A DNA stretch of 64,000 bases from Chloroflexota bacterium. GTDB taxonomy: Bacteria > Chloroflexota > Dehalococcoidia > DSTF01 > RBG-16-68-14. Positions within the stretch are counted from its first letter, which is position 1; each line of letters begins with the position of its first letter. Below, piece by piece: positions 16,092 through 23,745 of this stretch. The stretch lies in contig JAJCYW010000020.1 in assembly GCA_029262675.1 (NCBI GenBank), forward strand, positions 186,001-250,000. Reading direction: 5' to 3'. The position numbers and the translations under genes were made by a program. The notes beneath the pieces are model-generated. The model worked only from the letters and a program-made list of their open reading frames with translations, made no database searches and was not told where the DNA came from.

Positions 16092-16748
16092 TCACTCTTC
16101 CAGACCCTGTCGCACCCAGGCGTCCCGCTCCGCGGTGTCGCGGTCGTAGAGCAGGCGGCGCAATAGCACACTGGCAAGGCTGCCGTGCGCGGGGGCCGGC
16201 CGCGCGTTCGCCAGCACTCGCTTGGCCGCGATCACGCCGGCGATCGCGGCCAGGCCGCGCCAGATCGCCGGTGGCTGGCCGGTGGCCCAAGCCGCGACAG
16301 GTGCAGCGAGGATGCCGAGCCCGCCGAATAACGGGACCGACCGTACCTTGACGCCTATCAACGAGATGACGATGAACAGGGCGAGCGCCGGTCGCGACAA
16401 CATCAGCATCACGCCGATTGCGTGGCCGACGCCTCGGCCGCCCGAAAAGCCCAGGAACGGCGACCAGTTGTGGCCGGCCACCGCGGCCACGCCGGAGGCG
16501 GCACGTACGGCATTGCCTTGGCCGGTTGCGATTGCGGCCGCCGGCCCGGCTATGCCCTGGGCTATCTCCGCAAGCCCGACCGGAACGACGGCGACCTTCG
16601 ACACACTCTGCCAGACGTTCGACGCACCGGCGTTGCCGCTTCCGTGCTCTCGAATGTCGACGCCGCGTAGCAGCCGTCCGGTGACGTACGCGACTGGTAT
16701 CGCACCGGCAATGAAACTGGCTAGGATCGTCAGTACGGCGCGCGCCAT
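16092..16748 (-). CDS. plsY: Acyl-phosphate:glycerol-3-phosphate acyltransferase PlsY
   Basis: PlsY makes lysophosphatidic acid from acyl-phosphate, the first step of phospholipid synthesis, in the cytoplasmic membrane. The 218-residue protein shows the three family motifs: GSGNAGASNV at 36-45, GHNWSPFLGFSGGRGVG around 95-110, and hydrophobic helices throughout. Motif 3 near the C-terminus (WATGQPPAIWRGLAAI) is weaker than usual. It is followed upstream on the same strand by the cytidylate-kinase-like gene, 20 bases away. Confidence 0.93.
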   Translation of the reverse strand: MARAVLTILASFIAGAIPVAYVTGRLLRGVDIREHGSGNAGASNVWQSVSKVAVVPVGLAEIAQGIAGPAAAIATGQGNAVRAASGVAAVAGHNWSPFLGFSGGRGVGHAIGVMLMLSRPALALFIVISLIGVKVRSVPLFGGLGILAAPVAAWATGQPPAIWRGLAAIAGVIAAKRVLANARPAPAHGSLASVLLRRLLYDRDTAERDAWVRQGLEE

Positions 16749-16768
16749 GTCTGGTCAGCGACGCTCCG

Positions 16769-17470
16769 TCACGCCGGCTGCACGGTCTTGCCGCGGACCG
16801 TGGCGCTCAACGTCGCCGCCGCCTGTTCGGCCGTCATCCGCTGCGTGTTCAGCATCAGGTGGTAGTGGACGGGGTCGTCCACGTCGATCTTGAAGAACTT
16901 GCGATGGAAGCTCACGCGCCCCTTGTCGCCTTCGTGGACCCGTTTGGCAGCCTCTTCTTCGGAGAGGCCATTCCTGGCGGCGTACGTCGCAATGCGATAG
17001 TCCAGCGGCGCGCCGAGGAGAGCGTGTGTGACGTCTGGCCGGTCCTGGAGGATCACCTGGCTGCCGCGTCCGATGATGACCACGTTGTCGTGGCGCGCAA
17101 GGTCGTTGACCACCTGGGTCAGCGTGGAGATGTAGTCGTCGTCGGACACCTCTTCGGGGCTCTCCGCCGCCGCCTCGCTGTATGTTCGTCCCAAGACAAC
17201 ATCTAGTCCGCTGCTGCCCATCATCGGGTCGGCCGCGCCGGCGGCCGCCGAGCGCTCCAGGAAATGGCGGAGCGTGTGGGCCAGTCGTTCACCGAAGCTG
17301 GCCGTGCGCTCGTCGCGGGTGACGACGGCCTCCACGGGAACACCGAGTTCGCGCGCCGCCTCGACGAGGATCTCCTGGTCGACGTAGTCGATACCGAGTT
17401 GTTGGGCGGTGAGCCGGCCGATGTCGATGGCGCCGGCGCCGATCTGACTCGAGACGGTGAGTACGGCCAT
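16769..17470 (-). CDS. Cytidylate kinase-like protein
   Basis: A 233-residue protein of the Cytidylate_kin2 family. It starts MAVLTVSSQIGAGAIDIGRL, where the modified P-loop S-x-x-I-G-A-G-A-x-x-I-G replaces the GSGG form, then GIDYVDQEIL. A later block has VVIIGRGSQVIL and LGAPLDYRIATYAARNGLSEEEA. Members are annotated as kinases, but the nucleotide substrate is rarely proven. ATG 17470 is chosen because GGGAGG lies 6 bases upstream; the frame from 17518 has no such site. It precedes plsY by 20 bases. Confidence 0.8.
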   Translation of the reverse strand: MAVLTVSSQIGAGAIDIGRLTAQQLGIDYVDQEILVEAARELGVPVEAVVTRDERTASFGERLAHTLRHFLERSAAAGAADPMMGSSGLDVVLGRTYSEAAAESPEEVSDDDYISTLTQVVNDLARHDNVVIIGRGSQVILQDRPDVTHALLGAPLDYRIATYAARNGLSEEEAAKRVHEGDKGRVSFHRKFFKIDVDDPVHYHLMLNTQRMTAEQAAATLSATVRGKTVQPA

Positions 17471-17567
17471 CGTCGACCTCCCTTTGTCTACCGGACCGGT
17501 TGGCAGGCGGGACTCCAAGCCATGCTACAGACGACGGTCGCCTGCTCTCGCCGTGCGCGGCGCTGAG

Positions 17568-17855
17568 TCAGTCGTTCAGCCGTTCGATGAACATGGAGAC
17601 CGGGATCGCAGGCAACGTGGTGATCTGTACCGTACCGCGCGCGCCCAGTTCCACGGAGATGCGGGCCACCGTCTCATTGTCAACGGCGTCGACGATGGAG
17701 ATGAAATCGTAGCCACCCAGCACCGCGTACTGGTCGACGACCTTGGCGCCCATCGCCTCGATCTCCTTGTTCACCTCCTGGATTCGCTCCGGCCGCCCCT
17801 TAATCGTCTTGCGGCCCTCGTCCGTGAGGGTGCTGAGAAAGATGTACGTGGCCAT
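17568..17855 (-). CDS. GYD domain protein
   Basis: A 95-residue ferredoxin-like alpha/beta protein beginning MATYIFLSTLTDEGRKTIKG and containing the namesake VLGGYDFISIVDA, then ARISVELGARGTVQITTLPA. GYD proteins are small stand-alone domains of uncertain role. ATG 17855 is chosen because GCGAGGAGAACGC lies just upstream; the upstream extension to 17990 looks non-coding. It precedes the cytidylate-kinase-like gene by about 100 bases. Confidence 0.88.
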   Translation of the reverse strand: MATYIFLSTLTDEGRKTIKGRPERIQEVNKEIEAMGAKVVDQYAVLGGYDFISIVDAVDNETVARISVELGARGTVQITTLPAIPVSMFIERLND

Positions 17856-18002
17856 GCGTTCTCCTCGCGAATTGTCGATGTCGGCCGGCCGACTCTGGCC
17901 GGCCGTCGGTTGGCCTATTGTAGCACTGTTGGCGGGATTCGGCGCGTCGGTTGGCAGAAGCTTCTCCGCGCTAGCGAGGTGCGGAAGCACGACGCGGCGC
18001 GC

Positions 18003-18200
18003 CTACTCGTGCTCCCATGGCCGGCCGTCGTCATCGAGCACGAGCGGAGCGGGCACCCGTTCGCCGCAGATGCACGGAAACTGCCCGATCTGGACCCACA
18101 TGGGGAAGTTGCCTTCGTAGATGCGCTCGCACGCCTCACACGATGTACGGAACAGCTTGACGTGTGGTGGGTTCTGCTTGCGGGGCCGGGCGTTGGTCAC
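18003..18200 (-). CDS. Small Cys-rich (zinc-knuckle-like) protein
   Basis: A 65-residue protein with SCEACERIYEGNF and, 17 residues on, PCICGERVP: a C-x2-C plus C-x-C arrangement that could bind one zinc. It ends in an acidic tail (LVLDDDGRPWEHE). Its ATG overlaps the end of the neighbouring upstream gene by 4 bases (ATGA), which supports real, coupled translation. I do not recognise the family. Confidence 0.6.
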   Translation of the reverse strand: MTNARPRKQNPPHVKLFRTSCEACERIYEGNFPMWVQIGQFPCICGERVPAPLVLDDDGRPWEHE

Positions 18201-18487
18201 TGCTCCGCCAGGTAGATGAGGTAGCGGTCGTTGCGCTCCGCGATCAGAAGAATGCGGCTTTCCGACCGCAACTCCGCTACGATCTCCGGCAGCGCGGCGG
18301 AGTGGCCCCGCACCGGCATGCTGCGATCCCAGACGTACTCAGTTTCGCCCACCCGCAGCCGGGAGCGCAGGCGCGCTTCGCCGTCCAGGTTGACGTACGG
18401 CACGTCGAGGCCTTCGAGATGCAGCGAACCGATGTCGGCGCGCGTGACCTCCAGCGGTGCGGCCTGAGTTGCGTCTTCTGTTGCCAT
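18197..18487 (-). CDS. Hypothetical protein, 96 residues
   Basis: Begins MATEDATQAAPLEVTRADI and ends LLIAERNDRYLIYLAEQ. The body is beta-rich and acidic (LHLEGLDVPYVNLDGEARL, VGETEYVWDRSMP), without cysteines or membrane segments. ATG 18487 is preferred to longer upstream starts because the preceding codons run through the remnant at 18545-18733 and an unrelated spacer. No strong Shine-Dalgarno is seen. It is coupled to the Cys-rich gene downstream. No family recognised. Confidence 0.6.
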   Translation of the reverse strand: MATEDATQAAPLEVTRADIGSLHLEGLDVPYVNLDGEARLRSRLRVGETEYVWDRSMPVRGHSAALPEIVAELRSESRILLIAERNDRYLIYLAEQ

Positions 18488-18544
18488 GCCTGCATTCCAG
18501 CGTAGATACGGGCTACTGTCAACCGGCGCCCTGCCCCATGAACA

Positions 18545-18733
18545 CTGACGTTCGCGCTCCAGCTCCCGAACCTTCTCGATGTTGGCGGCCTCGCTCTTGT
18601 CCGGACGGTAATCGAACAAGGCGACGAGGCTCTCCTTCGCGACGGTGTGCGACGTCGCTGCGAGGCTGAGGCAGAGCGCGTTGGTGAGCACGGACCGCCC
18701 GTCGCTGCCGAATGCGATCTTGATCGTCGGCAG
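18545..18733 (-). pseudogene. Remnant of an RpiB/LacA/LacB-family sugar-phosphate isomerase with the middle deleted
   Basis: In the frame directly after the cysteine synthase stop, the codons read TIKIAFGSDGRSVLT, then without a break TNALCLSLAATSHTVAKESL and AANIEKVRELERE. The first part resembles the RpiB N-terminus (KIAFGCD in E. coli). The second resembles the RpiB C-terminal region (TNVLAFGSRVVGLELAKMIV in E. coli). The central ~80 residues with the catalytic cysteine are missing. There is no stop inside, but no good start codon either, so it looks like an internal-deletion remnant. The comparison rests on remembered sequences. Confidence 0.55.
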
Positions 18734-18734
18734 G

Positions 18735-19679
18735 TCACCACCATATCGTCTCGTCCAGCTCGTCCAGCGCCTCGTCATCGCCGGCCGAGGCTGGCTGCGT
18801 CCAGAGGTTGGTGCCCAGGTACTTCCAGCCGTTGTCCGCGAAGAGCAGCACGATGTTGCCGCGATTCATCTGATGGGCGACCTTCAGCCCGGCGTGCAGC
18901 ACTGCGCCGGAAGAGACCCCGCCGAATACCGACTCCCGCTCCATCAGCAGCGCGGCCGCGCGAAAGGCGTGCTGGCTGCGGACGAGGATCTTGGCGTCAA
19001 GCAGGTCGAGATCGAGAATCGGCGGCACGAAGCCGTCCGTTAGGCTCTTCAGCCCCTGCACCTGGTTGCCCGGGTGCGGCTCCACCGCGACGACTTTCGT
19101 CGTTGGGTTCGCTTCCTTCAGGCGGCGGCCCACGCCCATCGCCGTGCCGCCCGTGCCGAGTCCGGCGACAAACACGTCAACGTTGGCCACGTCCGCCAAG
19201 ATCTCGGGCGCAGTGGTTTCGTAGTGGGCGCGGACGTTGTCTTGGTTGCAGAACTGGTCCAGGAAGAACCAACCCTCGCGCTCCGCCGTCGCACGGGCCA
19301 TTTCGATCGCGCGGCGCACGCCGTCTTCCGCTGGCACCCACTCTACGGCCGCGCCATAGACGGCCATCGCCTGCGGGATTTCCGGGAAGACGTTGCGTGG
19401 TATGACGATGCGGACGGGGTGGTTCAGCGCCGCGCCCGCCATTGCCAGCGCGATGCCGGTGTTGCCGGTCGAGGCCTCGATGACGGCACCACCGGGCGCA
19501 AGCCTGCCATCCGCCGTGGCGCTCTCCAGCATGCGCCGGACGATGCGGTCTTTCACGCTGCCGGTCGGGTTCCAGCCCTCCAGCTTGGCGAACAGCCGGA
19601 CGCCGGGCTGCGGGCTGCAGTTGCGCAGCTCGATCATTGGAGTGTCGCCGATCGCGTGGAGAAGGCGGAGGTGATGCAT
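18735..19679 (-). CDS. Cysteine synthase (O-acetylserine or O-phosphoserine sulfhydrylase)
   Basis: A PLP enzyme that forms cysteine from an activated serine and a sulfur donor. The 314-residue protein carries IGDTPMIEL, the PLP lysine K43 in NPTGSVKDR, the phosphate loop STGNTG at 70-75, GLGTGGTAMGVGRRLKE and VFGGVSSGAVLHAGL. The features fit CysK/CysM; the exact acceptor cannot be told. CysE, which makes O-acetylserine, lies at 53 kb, consistent with the classical route. No Shine-Dalgarno precedes ATG 19679. Confidence 0.92.
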   Translation of the reverse strand: MHHLRLLHAIGDTPMIELRNCSPQPGVRLFAKLEGWNPTGSVKDRIVRRMLESATADGRLAPGGAVIEASTGNTGIALAMAGAALNHPVRIVIPRNVFPEIPQAMAVYGAAVEWVPAEDGVRRAIEMARATAEREGWFFLDQFCNQDNVRAHYETTAPEILADVANVDVFVAGLGTGGTAMGVGRRLKEANPTTKVVAVEPHPGNQVQGLKSLTDGFVPPILDLDLLDAKILVRSQHAFRAAALLMERESVFGGVSSGAVLHAGLKVAHQMNRGNIVLLFADNGWKYLGTNLWTQPASAGDDEALDELDETIWW

Positions 19680-19740
19680 GGCGTGTCCACGGGGAGTCTA
19701 TCGCGCCACGCACTCCGCTGTCACCCGCGGTGGCACGCGC

Positions 19741-20637
19741 CTACACGGCGAACTGTAGCTGGCCTACTTCTGGTGCTGGCGTGCGCCGTTCCGGTGACAT
19801 GTCCCATCGCGCGCGTAGACGCTGAACGGTGTCGTGTACCTCCTCCGAGTAGCGCTTCGGCGCGTAGATCCCGCGATACATCCGCTCGTAGCGCGGCAGC
19901 AGGTGGGGATACGTCTCGCGTAGGAATGGCATGAACCACTCTTTAGTCCCCGGCTTGAGGTAGAGCACATTATCGCCCACGAACGCTGCGCCGTGATCTC
20001 GGGCCGCCTTCATCACCGCCTCCAGGTTCTCCTTGTCGTCAGTCAGGCTGGGAATGATGGGAGCCAGCATCACGCCACAGCGGATGCCGGCGTCCGCCAG
20101 TTTTCGCATCGCTTCCAGGCGCTGCTTCGGCTTCGCCGTCTCCGGTTCAATGTGTCGCCAGACGTCTTCCCGCAGCGTGGCGATGCTGAAGAGGACGCTG
20201 CACTCGGCGACATCGGATAGCTCACGCAACAACGCCACGTCGCGCGTGATGCCGGCCGACTTTGTGATCAGCGAGCAAGGGTTGGCGTGGTCGCGGAAGG
20301 CCTGCAGAGCGGCGCGTGTCAGGCCGTACTTCAGTTCGGCCTGCTGGTAGGGGTCGCAGGCCGTGCCGATCGTGACGGATTCTCGCCGCCAGCCCGGCCG
20401 CTTCAGTTCCCGCCGCAACACAGAAGCCACGTTCGTCTTGACGACGACTCGCCGGTCGAAATCGCTGCCAGAGTTGTATCCCAGATATTCGTGGTTGCCG
20501 CGAGCGAAGCAGTAGACGCAGGCGTGCTGACAGGCGCGGTAGGGGTTAAGCGTCCAGCGCAGGCCGGGCATCGATGGGATCCTCACCCGATTTAGCGCGC
20601 TTTTGCACTCGATCTCCTCAAACGTAACCTGTAGCAT
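19741..20637 (-). CDS. SplB-like radical SAM protein (spore photoproduct lyase family)
   Basis: A 298-residue radical SAM enzyme with the cluster motif C36-x3-C40-x2-C43 in NPYRACQHACVYCFAR and the SplB-type surroundings: TIGTACDPYQQAE, SLITKSAGITRDVALL and GIRCGVMLAPIIPSLTDD. Such homologues occur outside spore formers and are thought to act on DNA lesions or unknown substrates. ATG 20637 is fixed by AGGAGG at 20643-20648; the longer frame to 20670 is rejected. Its promoter contains a LexA-type box, suggesting DNA-damage control. Confidence 0.85.
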   Translation of the reverse strand: MLQVTFEEIECKSALNRVRIPSMPGLRWTLNPYRACQHACVYCFARGNHEYLGYNSGSDFDRRVVVKTNVASVLRRELKRPGWRRESVTIGTACDPYQQAELKYGLTRAALQAFRDHANPCSLITKSAGITRDVALLRELSDVAECSVLFSIATLREDVWRHIEPETAKPKQRLEAMRKLADAGIRCGVMLAPIIPSLTDDKENLEAVMKAARDHGAAFVGDNVLYLKPGTKEWFMPFLRETYPHLLPRYERMYRGIYAPKRYSEEVHDTVQRLRARWDMSPERRTPAPEVGQLQFAV

Positions 20638-20674
20638 GGTTGCCTCCTGAAGTAGAACAACAGTACGCACTTAG

Positions 20675-20703
20675 ATACTAATACGAACGGGTGTTCTTGT
20701 CAA
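20675..20703 (-). promoter_or_regulatory. Promoter of the SplB-like gene with a LexA-type operator in the spacer
   Basis: On the minus strand TTGACA (20703-20698) is a perfect -35 and TAGTAT (20680-20675) a good -10, with a 17-base spacer. The spacer contains GAAC-GGGT-GTTC (20685-20696); the 14-mer CGAACGGGTGTTCT matches the Gram-positive LexA box CGAACRNRYGTTYG at all but its last position. Binding there would block RNA polymerase. Confidence 0.7.
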
Positions 20704-20712
20704 TCCGTTCGA

Positions 20713-20742
20713 TTGGTTTGTCCCGTAGCAGACATCTATACT
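20713..20742 (+). promoter_or_regulatory. Divergent promoter of the gene at 20750 (leaderless)
   Basis: TTGGTT (20713-20718) and TATACT (20737-20742) are separated by 18 bases. ATG 20750 lies 7 bases after the -10, so the transcript is probably leaderless. The LexA-type box of the opposite gene ends 16 bases upstream of this -35. Confidence 0.6.
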
Positions 20743-20749
20743 TTGGTTG

Positions 20750-21142
20750 ATGTCCGACATCGCTGGCGACCCCATGGCCCGCAAGCAGCAGGCCGACCTG
20801 CTCCTAGAGCGAACTGCGTTGCAGCTACGCCAACTGTTGGAGGAGGCTGCGGGCGAGTTGCATCCGTTCCCGCCGTTTCCGGGCGCATTCTTCACGAATG
20901 CGATAGAGGTGGAGGCGGATACAGAGGAGAGCGCCAGCCGCGGCTGCATCGTCGTCTGCCAGGACGGAGAGCTGTATGAGTTGGAGATGAGCATCGACTT
21001 CTCGGAGGACGTGGAGGACCCCGTCTCGGCCCGCGACGAAAAGCTGAAGAAGCTGGAGAACCTGCACCCGCGCGCCTACGTGGCGCTGGCCTATGAGGCG
21101 CTGACGCGCATCACCGAGCAGCTCATGGAGCGCAGCGAGTAG
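20750..21142 (+). CDS. Hypothetical acidic protein, 130 residues
   Basis: Begins MSDIAGDPMARKQQADLLLE, a helical N-terminal third, followed by a beta-rich centre (GAFFTNAIEVEADTEES, RGCIVVCQDGELYELEMSID) and a helical end (HPRAYVALAYEALTRITEQL). A single internal C-x5-C is the only notable residue pattern. It is transcribed divergently from the SplB-like gene. TTG 20747 is an alternative start, but the -10 spacing favours ATG 20750. Family not recognised. Confidence 0.7.
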   Translation: MSDIAGDPMARKQQADLLLERTALQLRQLLEEAAGELHPFPPFPGAFFTNAIEVEADTEESASRGCIVVCQDGELYELEMSIDFSEDVEDPVSARDEKLKKLENLHPRAYVALAYEALTRITEQLMERSE

Positions 21143-21148
21143 GCGCTT

Positions 21149-21559
21149 GTGACCAGAAGAGACGCTTCCGAGTTCGGCAAGACCGGCGGGTTGCTGGGCG
21201 GTCCTAGCTCCTGGCGTCGCATCGTCCTTGCCGGAGTCGGCGGGGGCGTTGCGCTGGCCCTAGGCGCGGCACTTGCAGCGTCACTCATCGGCGGCGGCAG
21301 TGGCTCGCTCGACCACGGCCTTGACCCGACCGCCGCAGCGCCTCTGGTGTTTCCGGACGTCGAGCAGCCGGAGGCGACAGACTTGCCGGTCGAAGTCGAG
21401 CCGGACGCGACTCTGCCGCCTGCAACTGAAGCGCCTCCCGACCCGACTGCGACCGAGGAGCAGGCGCCCGTGACGCCGATACCGACGCCGACCGCCGTGA
21501 TCGAGGAGCCGTCTCCCGCGCCGACTGAGAACGGGAGTGAGGGGGTGGAGGTGCCGTAG
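21149..21559 (+). CDS. Single-pass membrane protein with Pro/Thr-rich outer tail
   Basis: A 136-residue protein starting at GTG 21149, 6 bases after the preceding gene. Residues 24-47 form one membrane helix (RIVLAGVGGGVALALGAALA), after a short basic N-terminus. The remaining ~85 residues are low-complexity Pro/Thr/Glu (LPPATEAPPDPTATEEQ, PIPTPTAVIEEPSPAPT), as in extracytoplasmic linkers of this organism's lipoproteins. No folded domain is seen. Confidence 0.65.
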   Translation: MTRRDASEFGKTGGLLGGPSSWRRIVLAGVGGGVALALGAALAASLIGGGSGSLDHGLDPTAAAPLVFPDVEQPEATDLPVEVEPDATLPPATEAPPDPTATEEQAPVTPIPTPTAVIEEPSPAPTENGSEGVEVP

Positions 21560-21579
21560 GTCCTGGCGCCCCGCGTTCG

Positions 21580-22059
21580 TTACTCGAGGACGATCTCGCC
21601 GCTCTTGCCGCCTCGCTTGCGCGCCAACCTTACCGCTTCGATCCGCATGCCGCGGTCGACGGCCTTGCACATGTCGTAGACGGTGAGCGCGGCGATGCTG
21701 ACGGCCGTCATCGCCTCCATCTCCACGCCGGTCTTGCCCGTCGTCCGCACCGTGGCCGTGATCTGCAGCGACGACGCTGCTTCGTCCGGCGCGATCTCGA
21801 CATCGATGTCGGTCAGCAGGAGGGGATGGCAGAGCGGGATCAACTCGTGTGTATGCTTCGCCGCCATCACGCCGGCGAGCCGCGCGACTGCGATCACGTC
21901 GCCCTTCGGCACACCGCCGGACTGAATCAGCGCCAGCGTCTCCGGCTGCATGAGGACCGTGCCACGGGCCACGGCTTCGCGAGCGGTATCAGCCTTCGCC
22001 GTAACGTCGACCATGCGTGCGCGTCCGGCCTCGTCGATATGGGAGAGTTGGTCCGTCAT
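21580..22059 (-). CDS. moaC: Cyclic pyranopterin monophosphate synthase MoaC
   Basis: MoaC converts the MoaA product 3',8-cyclo-GTP to cyclic pyranopterin monophosphate in molybdopterin synthesis. The 159-residue protein shows [56 protein letters not shown] and [23 protein letters not shown]-type core, all diagnostic. It lies 16 bases after moaA on the same strand, the last gene of the ileS-rdgB-moaA-moaC run. Confidence 0.96.
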   Translation of the reverse strand: MTDQLSHIDEAGRARMVDVTAKADTAREAVARGTVLMQPETLALIQSGGVPKGDVIAVARLAGVMAAKHTHELIPLCHPLLLTDIDVEIAPDEAASSLQITATVRTTGKTGVEMEAMTAVSIAALTVYDMCKAVDRGMRIEAVRLARKRGGKSGEIVLE

Positions 22060-22075
22060 GACGTTATCGTGCCGC

Positions 22076-23149
22076 CTAGCCGCCGATCTGGGACATGCTG
22101 CGACTGGCGGGCTGGAAGCCGGGGTCGTTGACGTAGTGCTTCATCTCCTTGCGCCAGACCGCGCCGCGGATCACGTGCTCGATCTCGAGGTCGCTGGCGC
22201 CGTTGCGCAAGGGCGCGCGCAGGTCGGTCTCCCAGCGCGAGAAGAGGCACGTCCTGAACTGGCCGTCGGCCGTCATCCGGATCCGGTCACAGGTGTCGCA
22301 GAACGGCTCGCTGACCGGGTTGATGAAACCGACTTCGCCGGTGCCGTCCGCGAACGCGAAGCGCTGGGCGGTCGCGATGCGGTTGTCCTGCACGGGAACG
22401 AGCGGGTAGCGCGATTCGATGATGGCGCGGAGCTCGGCGCCGGTGAGCACGTCCTGCTGGTCCCATTTGCCCTCGGCATCCAGCGGCATGAACTCGATCC
22501 AGCGCACGATGTATGGCTTGCGGCGTGCCAGCTCCGCGAAGGCGAGGACGTCCTCTTCGCTGAAGTCCCGCATCGCGACGGCGTTGACCTTGATCGGCGC
22601 GAGTTCGGGATACTTCTCGCACTCTTCCAGGCCTGCTAGAACCTCTGGCAGTGCGTCCCGACGCGTAATGTGGGCGAACTTCTCGCGCACGGGCGTGTCC
22701 ATGCTGACGTTAATCCGTTGCAGGCCGGCGGCGACCAGCTCGCCGCACATCTTCTCGAGCGTGAAGCCGTTGGTCGTCAGGCTGAGGCTCGTCAGGCTTT
22801 CGATGCGCGAGAGCTTCTCGATCAGCTGCGGCAGGTCGCGGCGTACGAGCGGCTCGCCGCCTGTCAGCCGGACCTCCTCGACGCCCATGCTGGCGAAGAT
22901 CGTCACCAGCCGCTCGATCTCTTCGTAAGACAGCAACTCGTCGCGCTTGAGCCAGACGAGACCTTCTTCCGGCATGCAGTAGTGGCAGCGGAAGTTACAG
23001 CGGTCGGTAACCGACACGCGCAGGTTCTTGATCGCCCGGCCAACGCGGTCGACCAGCTGGCCGTCGCCCCAGTCGTCGGGCGTGCCGGGGTCGACCGGCG
23101 GCAACGCGCCGGCTTCTGTGAGGTTGATAATGTCGCCGTTATCGGTCAC
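22076..23149 (-). CDS. moaA: GTP 3',8-cyclase MoaA
   Basis: MoaA is the radical SAM enzyme of the first molybdopterin step. The 357-residue protein has the N-terminal cluster C51-x3-C55-x2-C58 ([14 protein letters not shown]) and [12 protein letters not shown]. The second C-terminal cluster lies in [25 protein letters not shown] context, and the chain ends with the Gly-Gly tail (SQIGG) needed for activity in characterised MoaA. Its start overlaps the rdgB end by 11 bases, implying coupled translation. Confidence 0.96.
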   Translation of the reverse strand: MTDNGDIINLTEAGALPPVDPGTPDDWGDGQLVDRVGRAIKNLRVSVTDRCNFRCHYCMPEEGLVWLKRDELLSYEEIERLVTIFASMGVEEVRLTGGEPLVRRDLPQLIEKLSRIESLTSLSLTTNGFTLEKMCGELVAAGLQRINVSMDTPVREKFAHITRRDALPEVLAGLEECEKYPELAPIKVNAVAMRDFSEEDVLAFAELARRKPYIVRWIEFMPLDAEGKWDQQDVLTGAELRAIIESRYPLVPVQDNRIATAQRFAFADGTGEVGFINPVSEPFCDTCDRIRMTADGQFRTCLFSRWETDLRAPLRNGASDLEIEHVIRGAVWRKEMKHYVNDPGFQPASRSMSQIGG

Positions 23150-23741
23150 GTAGCATCTGCTCCAGAATCGTTAACGCCTTCCGTGCGGCCTCCCCGCGAT
23201 GGCTGACGCGCTGCTTCTCTCCGGCTGGCAGTTCGGCCATCGTCAGGCCGCGCTCCGGCAGGAGGAAGATTGGGTCGTAGCCGAAGCCGTTATCCCCCCG
23301 CGGATCGCCTGCGATCCGTCCCTCCACCGTACCTTCTGTAAGCTGCACTTCGCCACCTTTCGTCGCGATCGCTATGACGCAACGAAAACGCGCCGTGCGA
23401 TCGTCGTCCTCCACGCCGCGCAGCTCTTCCAGCATCGCCTGGACGCGCGCCGCATGCGTTAGGTTTGGGCCAGCATAACGGGCGGAACGTACTCCGGGGC
23501 GGCCGTCCATGGCATCCACCTCCAGTCCGGAATCGTCCGCCAGCGCGATGAGGCCGCTGGCGTTTGCAAACGCGATGGCCTTCAGTGTGGCATTCGCCGC
23601 ATAGGTCTGTCCAGTCTCCTCGACGTCGAGCTCCAAGCCCACGTCAGCGGGCGTCACGGTCTCCCAACCGCAGCCAGCGAGCAGCGTGCGGAACTCGGCG
23701 ACCTTACCGGCGTTGTTCGTGGCGAGGAGTAGGCGTGGCAT
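23139..23741 (-). CDS. rdgB: XTP/dITP pyrophosphatase (RdgB/HAM1)
   Basis: The enzyme removes deaminated purine nucleotides (ITP, dITP, XTP) from the pool. The 200-residue protein begins LLLATNNAGKVAEFRTLL, the family's nucleotide-binding start, and has ALADDSGLEVDAMDGRPGV, SARYAGPNLTHAARV and GDNGFGYDPIFLLPERG with the terminal SHRGEAARKAL. It lies 4 bases after ileS and overlaps moaA, within one operon. Confidence 0.95.
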   Translation of the reverse strand: MPRLLLATNNAGKVAEFRTLLAGCGWETVTPADVGLELDVEETGQTYAANATLKAIAFANASGLIALADDSGLEVDAMDGRPGVRSARYAGPNLTHAARVQAMLEELRGVEDDDRTARFRCVIAIATKGGEVQLTEGTVEGRIAGDPRGDNGFGYDPIFLLPERGLTMAELPAGEKQRVSHRGEAARKALTILEQMLRDR

Positions 23742-23745
23742 GAGC

